DNA of 64,000 nucleotides. Origin: Molanna angustata. Its lineage: Eukaryota; Arthropoda; Insecta; Trichoptera; Molannidae. The notes under the pieces are model-generated. The model was not told where the DNA came from. It was given only the letters and a program-made list of their open reading frames with translations, and ran no database searches. Within the stretch, counting starts at the first letter, position 1. Every line of letters starts with the position of its first letter. The stretch lies in NCBI GenBank assembly GCA_963576475.1, contig OY754974.1, forward strand, positions 5,348,274-5,412,273, written 5' to 3'. Position numbers and translations under genes: made by a program. Shown here piece after piece: positions 35,951-46,984 of this stretch.

Positions 35951-37105
35951 TTGAGCATCAAAGACATCAACAAGAATCATCTGGACGACTTCATACAGCA
36001 ACTAGCTGCCCCCGCATTCTACCGCATCACTACCGGGATAAAATTAATTATGGATGAACCACTGCATCTTCACATCATACCAGCATTCAACCGGAGCATC
36101 GCTGAGGATCATCTTTGGTACCGCCAATACTCACTGCTCAACACCGCTGAAGAACCAGCAACGTTTGCCTTTTGAGAACATCTCCGTGCCAGCATCACAC
36201 ATACACTTACTACAAGAGCACGCAAAGTCTTCCCCAAGTCATCGCCATCATTGCTCTGACGAGGAACGATTTTGTTGGACATACAACGTCTCTTCCTTCA
36301 TGGCCTGCACGCAAAGAGCTAATGTCAACCTCCTTGCGACGCATGAAGAAACGAAGCTGCTCAACATTTACGTGTCACCGCCCTGAGGAGTTCACATCAA
36401 TCCTTCTCCGGTTTCACGAAATGTACCCAGGTTACACTGAAGTCCCATGCACTTCAAAGCCGTCAACATGGCGCACCGCAAATACCTACAGGTTACACTG
36501 AAGTCCCATGCACTTCAAAGCCGTCAACATGGCGCACCGCAAATACCTACAGGTTACACTGAAGTCCCATGCACTTCAAAGCCGTCAACATGGCGCACCG
36601 CAAAACCCTACAGGCTACACTGGATACTCTACATCCAAAGCTGTCTCCTGACGACACGCCGAAAACCACAAGACACCCTCGTGCTTCGCCCTTGCCGGCA
36701 CACGAGGCAGCTGTCGAATATTTATATACAAGCATACACACGCTGAGCACACTGCAAACCATTTCGCCTAGCTGGATAAATACCTACTTCAGGAAGATAT
36801 TCCCGACAAAGTCGAAGCATCCACGCATACAACTACATCAATTTTCTACATACATAACACATCTACTTCATCCTGAACAAAAAATAGAACTTCTACACTT
36901 CATAACAGAAAACTGGGGACCATTCACAATTAATGGTACACTACGAAGTCGCAATCAACAACACCCAACAAGCTATACCACTGAGGAACACATAAGGATG
37001 TCCAGCCAGCACACGCAGGACGACACTCCTCCATTCACCTCAATAGCAGAGCAACCACACGCCATCACAAGAGCAGCAAATCATACCAGCAGCAGATATT
37101 TTTAA
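35951..37105 (+). pseudogene. Internal frame of the LTR element, unknown product, broken
   Basis: First part (35951-36175) has 74 codons, DDFIQQLAAPAFYRITTGIK being readable. Later part (36569-37105) has 178 codons, with SWINTYFRKIFPTKS and HQFSTYITHLLHPEQKIELL. Between them the frame is broken by stops and by the 61-bp repeat, whose length is not a multiple of three. It sits where gag would be, but no zinc knuckle, protease or RT motif is present. I do not recognise the family. It could be a remnant gag or an element-specific protein. Confidence 0.4.
36428..36615 (+). repeat. 61-bp tandem repeat in the LTR element interior
   Basis: Units start at 36430, 36491 and 36552 with a partial fourth at 36613 (GGTTACACTGAAGTCCCATG, CACTTCAAAGCCGTCAACAT, GGCGCACCGCAAATACCTAC). 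They are almost identical. The repeat changes reading frame at each unit, so the last unit restarts a new frame. Confidence 0.9.
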
Positions 37106-37405
37106 AAGATAAGTAACTTCATACTTTGTACAAAAACAAATTTATACTTATAATATGATTAACTTTATATATGTATAGATTAAGTTGTATTTAAATAATT
37201 ACATTACTGTGTATTAGAAAAGACTACTTTTCATATAGAAATTCATTACATAACATGTACATAGTGGTTCAAAAGAAAACCCTATACAAAATAACATAAC
37301 AAATCAAATGCTTTAAATTTTTTTTTATCTTTCACAGAACGCAATGTAAGGACTTTGAACTTCGAGGAGGGGTCGTGTTTCGTCTAAGAGACTGCCAGCG
37401 GGGTC

Positions 37406-38073
37406 TGTGGCGCAACCACCAATTGCGCCGTGCAGTGCTTCGCTGCGCTGAGTACTTCGGCAGGCGCCATCTTGCCCTGCGCCGTATTCACAGCCCGTCT
37501 CCTATTTAAGGGGAAGCACAGCGCGCCCAGACCATTCCGCTCATCCAGATCTCGAAGCTAGGCATCACGCTGCCCGACCGCTCGTCGTCGTTCAAATCGT
37601 CCGCGTTTCAAATTTACATTTATATTCATTAAATAATAACTCGACATTTCTGTACCAAGTAATATTAGTAAGCACCAATTGTAATCATCAACTTGATAAA
37701 TAAAAGAGTAAGTTCAATTTCCTGTTATATCTTTCAATCTGTCAACCATTCCTACCTGAGTAATATTTGATAATAATATTTAATCTATTGTATACGGTAT
37801 CGCAGTTGCTTGGTCGATCAATCTGTGGCTCAGCTGTCGGGACTATCCGAACAGACGGCCTCCAGGTTCGAACCAAGCGGTTGAGATATCATTTGGGTTG
37901 TATGTAGCTGAAGGCGGACAAACAGGTAATACCTACACGTCCAACTGACCGACCTTACCACCTCAATTACAGGCGTGTATACCAGCTCACGCTGGTATGC
38001 AATCGCTTCCAACCAAGTGACCACTCTGGCACTTTAGTAAGCTCTACATACTACAAATACCTTTTAAACCCCA
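37406..38073 (+). repeat. 3' LTR
   Basis: Same length and, by eye, the same sequence as 34682-35349 (offset 2724). TATA-like box at 37503-37510 and AATAAA at 37699-37704. Followed by AAAATGTATG, which restores the split TIR of the surrounding element. Confidence 0.9.
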
Positions 38074-38349
38074 AAAATGTATGAAAAACTCTAAGCAAAT
38101 AGTTGCTTTTTTGACATCTATGGGCGAATATTCAAACTAATTTTTAGTATAAAAACACGCGGCGAAAATCTGAAGTTGATGAAAATTCTATGTAATATCG
38201 AAAATTAGTAATGTTCAAAAAAATACAATGTTATAAAATATTTAAATACTACTTAAATTTGAATTTTTTGACACTGATTGAAAACGAGAATTCCGGTGAG
38301 ATTAAGTATATCGAAATTATTTTAGGTCATCAAAATGAAATATTGTATG

Positions 38350-38550
38350 CTTTGCGCGTGAGCAAAATGCATTATACAATGAGTGACAGTATGTAATGCA
38401 ACTCGCTCACGCGTGTCGCAATAATAACTACATGCAAACCTAACCTAACCAATTTTTACCAAAAGTTTGCTTATAATAGGTTGGTTAGGTTTGTATTTAG
38501 TTATTATTGCGACTCACGTGAGCGAGCTGCATTATACATTGAGTGGAAAT
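38350..38550. repeat. Palindromic segment with CCTAACC motifs
   Basis: Left arm (GCATTATACAATGAGTG, CAACTCGCTCACG, CGCAATAATAACTA, CAAACCTAACC) is mirrored on the right in reverse complement (GGTTAGGTTTG, TAGTTATTATTGCG, CGTGAGCGAG, GCATTATACATTGAGTG). It lies inside the TIR element and may be an older hairpin insertion within it. Confidence 0.75.
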
Positions 38551-38660
38551 TTATTGAAACTCAACCTAACCAAATTAAAATAGTTGAAATGATATTCGCA
38601 CGTAATATTATTATTTTTATGATATTACAATAATAACTCGCCATACTTTGTTTTTGTAAG

Positions 38661-38765
38661 CAAAGTATGGCGAAACTATTGTATTCGTTTCTATTCGCCG
38701 ATAGATGTCAACAAAGTATGGCAAAACTATTGTATTCGTTTTTATTCGCCGATAGATGTCCTAAA
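38661..38765 (+). repeat. 51-bp tandem duplication
   Basis: Two units (from 38661 and 38712) share CAAAGTATGGC, AAACTATTGTATTCGTTT, TATTCGCCGATAGATGTC. An inverted trace of the last part (GACATCTATGGGCGAATA) occurs at about 38115-38133, on the other side of the element. Confidence 0.8.
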
Positions 38766-38942
38766 ACCACCAAATTGTATGGTATTCTCGATACATTTTT
38801 CCGTAAGTTTATTTAATTTTTTTAATTTTTCCTGGGCGTTCCCGGGAAAATGAATATTTTTCCCGTAATCTGTATATTTATATCTACCTATAGACAAAAA
38901 ATCAACAAAATTGGCGATTACATACTATTCCGAATAATTACC

Positions 38943-39994
38943 CCTGTTTCGAGGTGGCATAAATCATCAGTTAAAACTTAATAACCATTTTTATGTACAA
39001 GATAATCATGATATGATCTAGTACCTTGAAAAGTAATAATCAAGAGTATCAAAATTAACCAGAGAACTCAAAATGGTTCAATACTATGTACTTCTAAAAA
39101 GACAATCAATAGTGCAATTATTTTTTTTACTGAGATTACCAATGGTGTAATATTGTTACTGAGATGATCAATGTTACAATATGGTAATTATTGATAGTGC
39201 ATTAGGTATACTATCAAGACGATTAATGATGCAATGTTGTTACTTGGACAATTAATGATGCAATATTGTAATTAAGAGAGTAAATAGTGGAATGATGTTT
39301 TTACTAAGACGATCAATGGTGCACTTTGATCAATAAAAAAATTAATGTTACCTACAACATGGTTACATAGACGAATTGATGGGTGGTGTAATAATATATG
39401 ACGATTATTACATATACGATGTACTTATAGGTATTGCATGTTTTGTTTTATCTTATAAATAAAATCATATCCCTACCAACGATGTGAACGATGGCTAGGT
39501 TTCCCTGAAAGTTAGTCATAAAATATTTTTTGGCGTTGGAAATTTCTGAATGGCATTGTCAATAAGGAAATTGTGGCCAAACAATATCCCCTCCCTTGTC
39601 AGTTGTGTTGAGGCGGGCAAAGTTTACCCTCAGCCGTCCCTTCATATTCCACAACTAATATTTATCAGAAGCTAGAGTACCTAAACTAATACATTAGCTT
39701 GATATAATTCATCTTTCGCTTCAACACACACGTCTAAATATCATCCAGACACTCGCCCCGGACAAAACTAGAAACTTACTGATACTTTTAGGGTGGTATT
39801 ATAAACGATTCCTTAATATTCTAAGCGATCATCTCTCTGTTCCATTGCCTAGATTTTTTGTAGCCATAGCCATTTTTAGTATTGGAAATGTATTTTCTAA
39901 ATCACTTAGAAAAAACAAAATATTATGGCTTAGAAATAGAACTATTTAGATACTACTTCCCTATTTGGAGTAACCAGAAAGATTCGAATGCCAT
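38943..39994. other. Spacer with degenerate short tandem repeats
   Basis: 39060-39360 has many loosely repeated words of the form GATxATCAATGGTGxAATATTG and GACGATTAATGATGCAAT, with a spacing of roughly 30-45 bp. An old, decayed minisatellite is the best reading. No gene seen to 39994. Confidence 0.5.
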
Positions 39995-40125
39995 TTACGT
40001 TTCTCAGATCATTCTTGCCCGTGTATCATCTCATAGATAATATTCTATTATATAAGCTTATTCACTTTCCGTCTTCTAAAATTCCATTTATATGGTCATG
40101 CCATCTTTTTTAGGCCTGTTAAATC
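39995..40125 (-). pseudogene. LINE family D scrap
   Basis: Minus strand has WHDHINGILEDGK-like text in shifted frames, the same box as at 47212-47240 and 50460-50490. Short and frameshifted. Confidence 0.55.
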
Positions 40126-40137
40126 TACGAGTTAATT

Positions 40138-40305
40138 ACAACGGATCGTTTCGATTTGTTGATCACAAAGGGAAAGATTGAGGGGCGTAGAGGAGTAGGC
40201 TATCCTGCCTGGAATGAGAACTGCAAAGGTCTGGGTGAGTTTCTCCCAATAAGTCGTCAACGTCGAGGGAACCCTACAGGACACACGAAGAAGAACATCT
40301 AGAAC
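40138..40305 (+). pseudogene. LINE C-terminal scrap
   Basis: Plus strand: LLITKGKIEGRRGVGYPAWN, then a tail of ACACGAAGAAGAAC. Same box as 12571-12775 and 43955-44395 (KGKIxGxRGVG). Confidence 0.65.
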
Positions 40306-40399
40306 TAACAAGAACCTAATTATGAATTGATTAGGCAAGAATATACTTTTATGAGATGCAAATAGACGGCAACCTAGCCAAGACAAAAATTTAATCATA

Positions 40400-41335
40400 C
40401 ATGACTGTACTCACGAGCAAAGTTGCTTTTGCAAACCACTGACAAGGACTCCATTGTATAAATATTTGGGTATCTACATTGATCACAACTTAAGATGGAC
40501 AGAACAAATAAACACAGTTGCAGGTAAAATAAGAAGGCTTATTTATATTTTTAAAAACATTCGTAACATAATGACTAAAAAAGACTTAAAAACAATATAT
40601 TACGCGTTAGCTCAATCGATTATAACACACGGAATGATTGGTTGGGGTGGCGCTGCTAAAATTAATATAGATCCTCTAATTAAAGCACAAAAAGCTTTAA
40701 TTAAGGTTATAATAAAAAAACCATTTACATATCCAACAGTTCAATTATTTAATGATTTTCCAGTTTTCAACATTCCACAGTTATACATCAAAATTATTTC
40801 TATACATTTTCATAAAGATAAAACAATTCACATTACACCGCAACACAATTACGAGACGACACGCAGGAATTTTCTCATGACTCCAAAGACAAACACGACA
40901 TTCGGACAAAGACATTACTATTATTTAGCTCCAAAAATTTTTAATAAGATAAAAAGTGAAATAACGGACATACAGTTGATGAATCATTTGAAACACAAGA
41001 AAACAATAGAAACATGGATTAGAAACAAGGGCATTATATACTGCGGAAACATGATCAAGCTACAATAGTTTATATTTTATTTTTATAACAGGTATATTTT
41101 ATAACAAGTTTTAGTTAAATACAAGTTTAATATTTTTCTGTCAGATATAACGCAAAAAAAAAAATCTGCCACCTTGGTACAGGCTCAGCCTAGTGAGGTG
41201 GTATATACCAAATAATCCTATAAAAAAAATGTTTCATATAACTTATTTAAATTGTACTTTTTTGTAATATTTTTATTGTTTGTAACTATATTGTTATATT
41301 TTGTTTGGTTTCAATAATAATAAAAAAAAAATGAT
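40400..41335 (+). mobile_element. 5'-truncated LINE with open ORF2 C-terminus
   Basis: An open frame of over 210 codons (to stop at 41066-41068) starts inside ORF2: RTPLYKYLGIYIDHNLRW, RRLIYIFKNIRNIMTKKDL, AQSIITHGMIGWGGAAK, LIKVIIKKPFTYPTVQLF, ending with TIETWIRNKGIIY. This is the thumb and C-terminal region after the RT catalytic box, which is missing. A 3' UTR of about 260 bp (CTGCCACCTTGG, GGCTCAGCCTAGTGAGGTGG) ends in A-rich AATAATAAAAAAAAAA. The frame has no stop or frameshift, so the insertion is rather young. Confidence 0.85.
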
Positions 41336-42107
41336 AAAAACAGTAATCCAAAGACAAACTAGAATTTTTTTAATCTTAATTGACTTAATCTAAATAGTCT
41401 TAATATCTCTGAGAGGATATTGAGAAATAGATTCATGCCAAAATATGCGCTGACTAGATGAAAAATAATAAAATATGAATGGTTCTCTGTACTACCCTAT
41501 TTTAAATAATATGCAAAAACAAAATAATAAACGTATCTATCTTTTCCCATCACTAATGTATTGGATATCTCAATAGGTAGAAGTTGCGTAGCAAACTCGG
41601 ACAAATTGGATTTCTCTTCTACACATTTTAAAATACACACAGCTTTTATGGGCAACCTATTTACTTAATAGCAATGCAAAACTGAATTAAATTATTTTAT
41701 TTACCAACATTGCATCATATAAATTTGAGGTGTAATAATTTATTACAAAATTATTTATTTTTATAGTTTAAATTAATAAAATCACAATTGCATGAGTGGA
41801 TAAATAGAATTTTTGGAAACATTGAACATTTTGAAGGCAGAGGTCATTGAGAACTATGCAGGTATCATAATTTAAGTACCTACCTTCATCATTATTATTA
41901 CAATTTTTAAGCGTATTTTTTTCAGTGGGTATCAACTGGAGAGTGCATACTTTCTGTTTCGTCATGATGTTTTTGTATGTACATATGCTGAAATCCGTAT
42001 GCGGTACACTAATATGAAAATTTGTGTCCTCTGTCAGGCCACAATAAAAGGCCGATGAACTTCATATTGTATGAAGCAGAGAAGAAATTTATTTAAATTA
42101 ATTTCTC
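41336..42107. other. AT-rich spacer
   Basis: Nothing recognised, apart from GTGTCCTCTGTCAGGCC near 42027, which recalls repeat H. Confidence 0.45.
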
Positions 42108-42212
42108 TCACTAATATTGCTTCTCTGGGCTGGAAACACTGGTTAGTTGGAAGTAATTGTAATATGGCAATAAACTCGCCACTTGCGCAGGGTGCAAGGA
42201 AATGTTTATTAT
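42108..42212 (+). repeat. Repeat F, copy 2
   Basis: GCTTCTCTGGGCTGGAAAC, ACTGGTTAGTTGGAAG, ATAAACTCGCCACTTGCGCA, GGGTGCAAGG; similar to 14215-14345 but without the hairpin's right arm. Confidence 0.6.
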
Positions 42213-42347
42213 TATTATATCAACTTAGAGCTGATAAGTTTTCCATAGACAACGGAACATTTTTTTATCTATGATTTCATCTGTGAAAACTTTGTCCACT
42301 ATTCAATTAATATCTTGGTGCTTTTTTCCTTATGAATTCATATATAG

Positions 42348-42534
42348 ATGGGTCGATGGCAGAGCGGTTAGTGCGCTGAGTTAGTAATCCAGTGGTCGCG
42401 AGTTCGAATCCTGCCTCGACCGATTTCGTTCACCTATAGCAAAAGCATTTATTTGCTTATTTTAGGGAACGTAGGAAGATGTATATGTACTTGTTAAACA
42501 TGGACATATTCATTTTTTTATTGAAAAAAAAAAT
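42348..42534 (+). mobile_element. SINE type 1, best-preserved head
   Basis: The head still shows paired acceptor-stem halves GGTCGA and TCGACC. Box A is GGCAGAGCGGTTAGTGCG, and the anticodon-type loop TTAGTAA would give AGT (threonine-like). Box B is GTTCGAATCC. Body: GTTCACCTATAGCAAAAGCA, GGGAACGTAGGAAGATGTAT, TACTTGTTAAACATGG; A tail. The 3' body and tail rule out a plain tRNA gene. Confidence 0.9.
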
Positions 42535-43319
42535 TCTAAGGAGTCTTGTTAATATTTTGACAGGTTTGTTAACATATTTCTGTAGCCAATTAATGGCATA
42601 CAATATGTACAATAGATGTAATCATTTCTCAGAAATTTGTAATTTTTGATCGGTTTAGCGTACTACGCCTTAACAACCGATTAAATTACACATAGGAACT
42701 ATCCGCACTAATATTTCCGAATGTGAAAAAAACATTATCGTTGTAAGGAACCTTCCTGTTAATAGTATTGCTTCTCATAACGGGAACGAATTGAAGAGTA
42801 TCAGATAGACCCGTTTGGTAAATGTTGCTGGGATATTTGCAAAGACACTTCTCTTTGTCATTTACTTTTACGATATCCCTTTATTTTTATACGTCTGTTG
42901 TAATAATATTGTCTGCTACACTATGGTATAAAGTGATTGTTATGAGTGTAAGCAGACAACACAACGTGTAGAGTATAACACTCTTAACTGACGAGATTTT
43001 ATGCAGCGTGCAAGTATGAATTTTTCGCAATTTGATATCACAATTTACCTTACGTATTTTTAGAAGGCACCAAAACCTCCTTCATTTCTTGTATTTCTTT
43101 CTAGAAAATCCCAGTTGTTTCAAATTTTAGGTTTATCGTCGTAGGTATACGTACTAATATTTTGTTTATTTCTCATAAGAAGCGGCATTTGCGTTTTTGG
43201 CACGTGTGCGTTCAACGACACTCAAGTTATACTGAGTTCCATTATTTATATCTGTAATAGAATCAAAGGATATAATTCATAATTTTCTTAAATATTTCCT
43301 ATTTCTTCCTTGGTCATAT
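42535..43319. other. AT-rich spacer
   Basis: Nothing recognised. Confidence 0.45.
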
Positions 43320-43336
43320 TTTTAAAAAAAGTATAT

Positions 43337-43368
<32 letters not shown>

Positions 43369-43372
43369 GCTT
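43320..43372 (+). repeat. (GA)n microsatellite
   Basis: AGAGAGAGAGACAGAGAGAG pattern over about 45 bp. Confidence 0.95.
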
Positions 43373-43589
43373 GGTTACTTACATGAAACCTACGATATGA
43401 AATGTCGAGCGCTACCTGGCTTCTTTATACCCACAGGGAGGTAGTTCTATGGTGGCTCTCGAAAGTTCCTCCCTAGAAAAGTACCTCTTGAAATTGTATT
43501 GTTGTCAATTCTTGTAGGTTACTGACTTTGTCCTAGTGCAAATTGCACAAAATGTACTTGCGACAAATGTACATATTCGCCACAGATAG

Positions 43590-43760
43590 AAAGGCTTTGG
43601 TAGTTGAAGATTCTGTAATGAACATAAGATTTCTGCATCGGATCAACAAGCCATCTCTGGATTTACTAATTTTCGCGCTTCTCATTATGAGGAGCTTCTC
43701 GTAGTTATCAGGAGCCTTTTTAACAATGTTTCGAAGATATTGAAGGATGCACTGAAAGCA
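43590..43760 (-). pseudogene. Degraded LINE C-terminal scrap
   Basis: GTTGAAGATTCTGTAATGAA matches TTGAAGATCCTGTAATGAAC at 32108-32127, placing it in the same family as 32035-32200. No continuous frame. Confidence 0.45.
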
Positions 43761-43954
43761 GACAAAAGATGATCTTTTATCTGTATTAGTTACTTTAAAT
43801 TGACACTACACATTGGATCTCGCCAGCACCACATCTCTTCAAGGCTTCAATTTTCTTCCTCTCTGACTTATAAGCCCATAGATTTGTTTATATATTGAAA
43901 TAAAATAAAGTACAATAATTAATTTATGTAGATACTTAGAGCTGTGACAAAGAA

Positions 43955-44395
43955 TAGTCATGTGTTATGTGTGGTCAGTGCTGTTTTATGGGGTGGAGGC
44001 GTGGACTTACTAAGTTAATATTATAAACCGCCTTGAAGCATTTGAAATGTGGATCCACCGCAGAATGCTCAGAATACCATGGACTGACATGGTCAGTAAC
44101 ACTGAAGTACTACGCAAAGCCAACACCAACATAAAATTATTCACCAATGTTAAGCTCCATGAAGTGTCTTATGAGACGTGAAAAATATACCATCCTTCAG
44201 ATTGTCATGAAGGGAAAGATCAGTGGTCATTGAGGGGTTGGAAAATGCAGCTTTCCTGGCATCGAAGCATCCGAGAATAGACCGGCATGAGAACAGTGGA
44301 GGAGCTGCTTTGCACTGCCCAGGGCAGGGAGTCTTTCTATATGGTGGTCGTCAACGTCGGGGGGACTGACATGTCACGAGAAGAAGAAAATACCT
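43955..44395 (+). pseudogene. LINE RT C-terminal fragment
   Basis: Shifted frames read LSYGVEAWT-like text, LEAFEMWIHRRMLRIPWTDM, VSNTEVLRKANTNIKLFTNV, REKYTILQIVMKGKISGH, ENRPAGMRTVEELLCTAQGR, VVVNVGGTDM, then AGAAGAAGAAAA. That is the full post-RT tail (YGxExWT, RRMLRIPWTD, KGKIxG, TxEEL) with several frameshifts and stops. The RT box is absent. Confidence 0.85.
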
Positions 44396-46614
44396 ACCTA
44401 CAATTTGAAATCTTCCAGAACAGACCATTATAGTCATTGACAGTCCATAAATTATTCATTATGGTTAATAGTCTAATGAAATTACAACTACTCAAATAAA
44501 GGGTTTGACGAATGCGACTACACAATAATTGTATTATTCCAAAATTATCTAAAGTACTTAAAGGGTGAAATGTAGACGAGCGTCAATTTATGTACTTTGA
44601 AAATAAACAGATATCTGTTGTGAAAGACAACGAAAGTGCATTAGATCTAACGATTACCTATTGAGATATTAAACAAAGAAAGTAATGATTGATACCTAAC
44701 TTTATTTTAATAAAAAAAAAGTAATTGTAATCATATTTTCCCACCAAACTACTTAGCAGTTATTTGGCAGGGCAGATTCATTCTTTCACATACCTAATTA
44801 ACTTAAATCAAAACAAAAAAAAGTAAAATAACAGAAACCAAAAGAAAAAATATCAGAAAAAAATAAACTTTACAATTGTAAAGGTATATAATCCGCATAA
44901 CCAAATCGATCAACAATAATAATTTTAATTTAAAATGATTATTAGCAAAAACAAAATTATAATTTGAGTAAATAACATTGTTTTTTTCTGTAGATTGGTT
45001 TGTAGATAAATTAATTCAATAAATGAATATCAAATGGCAGTTTGATATATTAAAAAAAATATGAGAAAAATGTAGATTTTATCATTTCCTTCAACGTTAC
45101 TCATGTCCTTTTTTATGAACTTCACTAAAAGAAAGTTACTGTGGCCAACACAAATTTCTCCATCGCATTGTGTACTTTACACTTTATTTTCTTAAAAGAT
45201 TACCATAGCTGAATGCGTAATTGTCATGTTCATGGCATTTTTTGAGCAAAAGAAATATCAACTCTATAAGATTTGACAAATGAAATTCTAGAAAATAAAT
45301 AAACCGTTTTGTATATAAAACTTTCTATATGCTCTCTCTAAGTTAATGCAATTTACACATACCTACATATTACTATTAACATGAAGTCGATCAGAATTGT
45401 ACGTCGACTGGGATGTACCTACTGAGGACACAATTTTTCATAATAGTTACGCCATTTTTTTTATTTTATTTTTTATTTTATTACATTTTAAGAGTACAGA
45501 CAGTCATATCTACAATGTATAAACACAAATGAGTTACCAGCATATGGACCAGTGAAGACTCTTAATATTACCAATTTTCAATTATAGTCAAATTTAAATA
45601 GGTAATAAAAAAAATTAATCATTCAATTTATAAACAACTAATCAAATCAATTAATTAATGATAAAGAAAAAACAATAAATAAATAACAAGCATAAAAACT
45701 GGAACAATTACTTGTGCCACACATCACTTGTATTTAATAATTAAGAATCAGATGATTCCAGTACCTACTTCTCGTACACCACTCCTAAACTGCCAGATCA
45801 CAATCATGACGTAAAGAAAGCATTAGTTTCTCATCTCCACTGCCAGGTTACGGAAGAAATGAGCAATGTACATGAATTAGAACTACCCTACATATCACTT
45901 CAAATCTCGCCTTAAACCCTCACTCTTTTCCTTATTTTGAACATAAAGTTGTTTTTGGGAAAGTTCAGATATATTTGAATAAGTGTTTATATATTTAGCT
46001 TATATCATAGATAAAAATTGGCTTAAAAATCGTGAAACCATAAAATTCCATAATTCCATAGAGCAAAAATCTGTCTTTGTATGTAACACAGCATAACGAA
46101 TCATAAGTTTTCCCAAGTCAGTTAGGTACAAATGTTCCAGAAAGTTCTTGTTATTTGACTATGAGCGAAGTTTTCCATCATTTGCAACGGGAGGATATCT
46201 TTGTATATATTTGATCAGATGAAATAAGGAGAAGGCCTAAGATTTATTTGCAATATCTAATGCACGTCTCTCGCGGACTTCCTGACTAGACACACACACA
46301 CATATAATATATGAAATGTATGATGGGGAGACGAAAATATTTGATTTCATCTTCCGACCAGTGTACAAAACAAATGCAGTAGATAGGAACTAACTTCATA
46401 CATATTATACATATGAAAATTGTGATAACTTTCTTATCGGGAAGAAGGAAAATACAGGACCCTAAAAGTTTTTTTATATTACGATTTTTAGCACGATATC
46501 ACAATAATATCTTTTATAATTTATTGTTCCCTTGTACTTCATTGTGTTTCCATTTTTATCCGTATCTATGTTTTTAATTCTCCTAACTTAATAATGGTAT
46601 GCCTAAAAGGTATC
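44396..46614. other. AT-rich spacer with a repeat H trace
   Basis: 45340-45440 has ATGAAGTCGATCAGAATTGT and TGAGGACACAATTTTTCATA, matching the wording of the units at 55004-55290 (repeat H). Otherwise no gene or repeat relationship recognised. Confidence 0.5.
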
Positions 46615-46845
46615 TTCTAGAATTAATATAATATTTTTGTTTAACTGCATATACGCAAACATTGGATTTTTTCCCTGTCGGGAGTCTAATGATATTTTTG
46701 ATGACAACCTTTTTAAAAAAAAAAAAATTTGTCGATAAAAATATCATTTGACTTCCTTATCATTTGATCTGATGACAGTTCGTAAGCCCTGTAGGTACCT
46801 TGTAGATGTTAAAAAAAGTTTGTCAATAAAAATATTTCTAGAATT
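46615..46845. mobile_element. Palindromic element G with 10-bp TSD
   Basis: TTCTAGAATT occurs at 46615-46624 and 46836-46845, enclosing 211 bp. Left side ACTGCATATACGCAAACATT, GGATTTTTTCCCTGTCGGGA, GTCTAATGATATTTTTGATG; right side GACAGTTCGTAAGCCCTGTA, GGTACCTTGTAGATG, GTTTGTCAATAAAAA. It is a shorter version of 50096-50338. Confidence 0.75.
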
Positions 46846-46984
46846 TATTATTTCTTCATTATGTAGATACATAATTATGTACCTACGCGTTAATTAAAAA
46901 TACATAATATATATTTCTTGAAACATGTCTTGGAAGATTTAATTCGATTCGTAATTAATACAAAAAGATTACTTTTTAATAATT

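Larger units (their letters stand above)
34682..38073 (+). mobile_element. LTR retroelement without pol (non-autonomous)
   Basis: Two LTRs of the same length (668 bp, 34682-35349 and 37406-38073) start TGTGGCG and end CCCCA. They are flanked by AAAATG on both sides (34676-34681, 38074-38079). The 2056-bp interior has no protease, RT or integrase text. It holds a 91-bp leader repeat, a 61-bp repeat and a gag-sized but broken reading frame. Candidate primer sites TGGTGACCCGAACGTG (35398) and TGGTGACTCCCG (35445) lie in the leader repeats rather than exactly at the LTR edge. A purine run GAGGAGGGG (37364-37372) is the nearest polypurine candidate. LTRs appear identical by eye, so insertion is recent and must have used enzymes from elsewhere. 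Confidence 0.85.
34532..38942. mobile_element. DNA element with long TIRs, split by an LTR element
   Basis: Terminal inverted repeats: the left arm (34532-34681) matches the reverse complement of about 38785-38942, including GGTAATTATTCGGAATAGTA, TTTTGTTGATTTTTTGTCTA, TAGGTAGAT, GATTACGGGAAAAATATTCA, TTTTCCCGGGAA. Without the 3.4-kb LTR insertion the element is about 1.0 kb. It has no transposase ORF and contains a palindrome (38350-38550) and a 51-bp duplication. Non-autonomous. Superfamily not assigned; no clear TSD seen. Confidence 0.8.

Noticed and set aside
38425..38480. Interstitial telomere (TTAGG)n
   Set aside because: Only two to three CCTAACC words, in a hairpin; no run of pure units.
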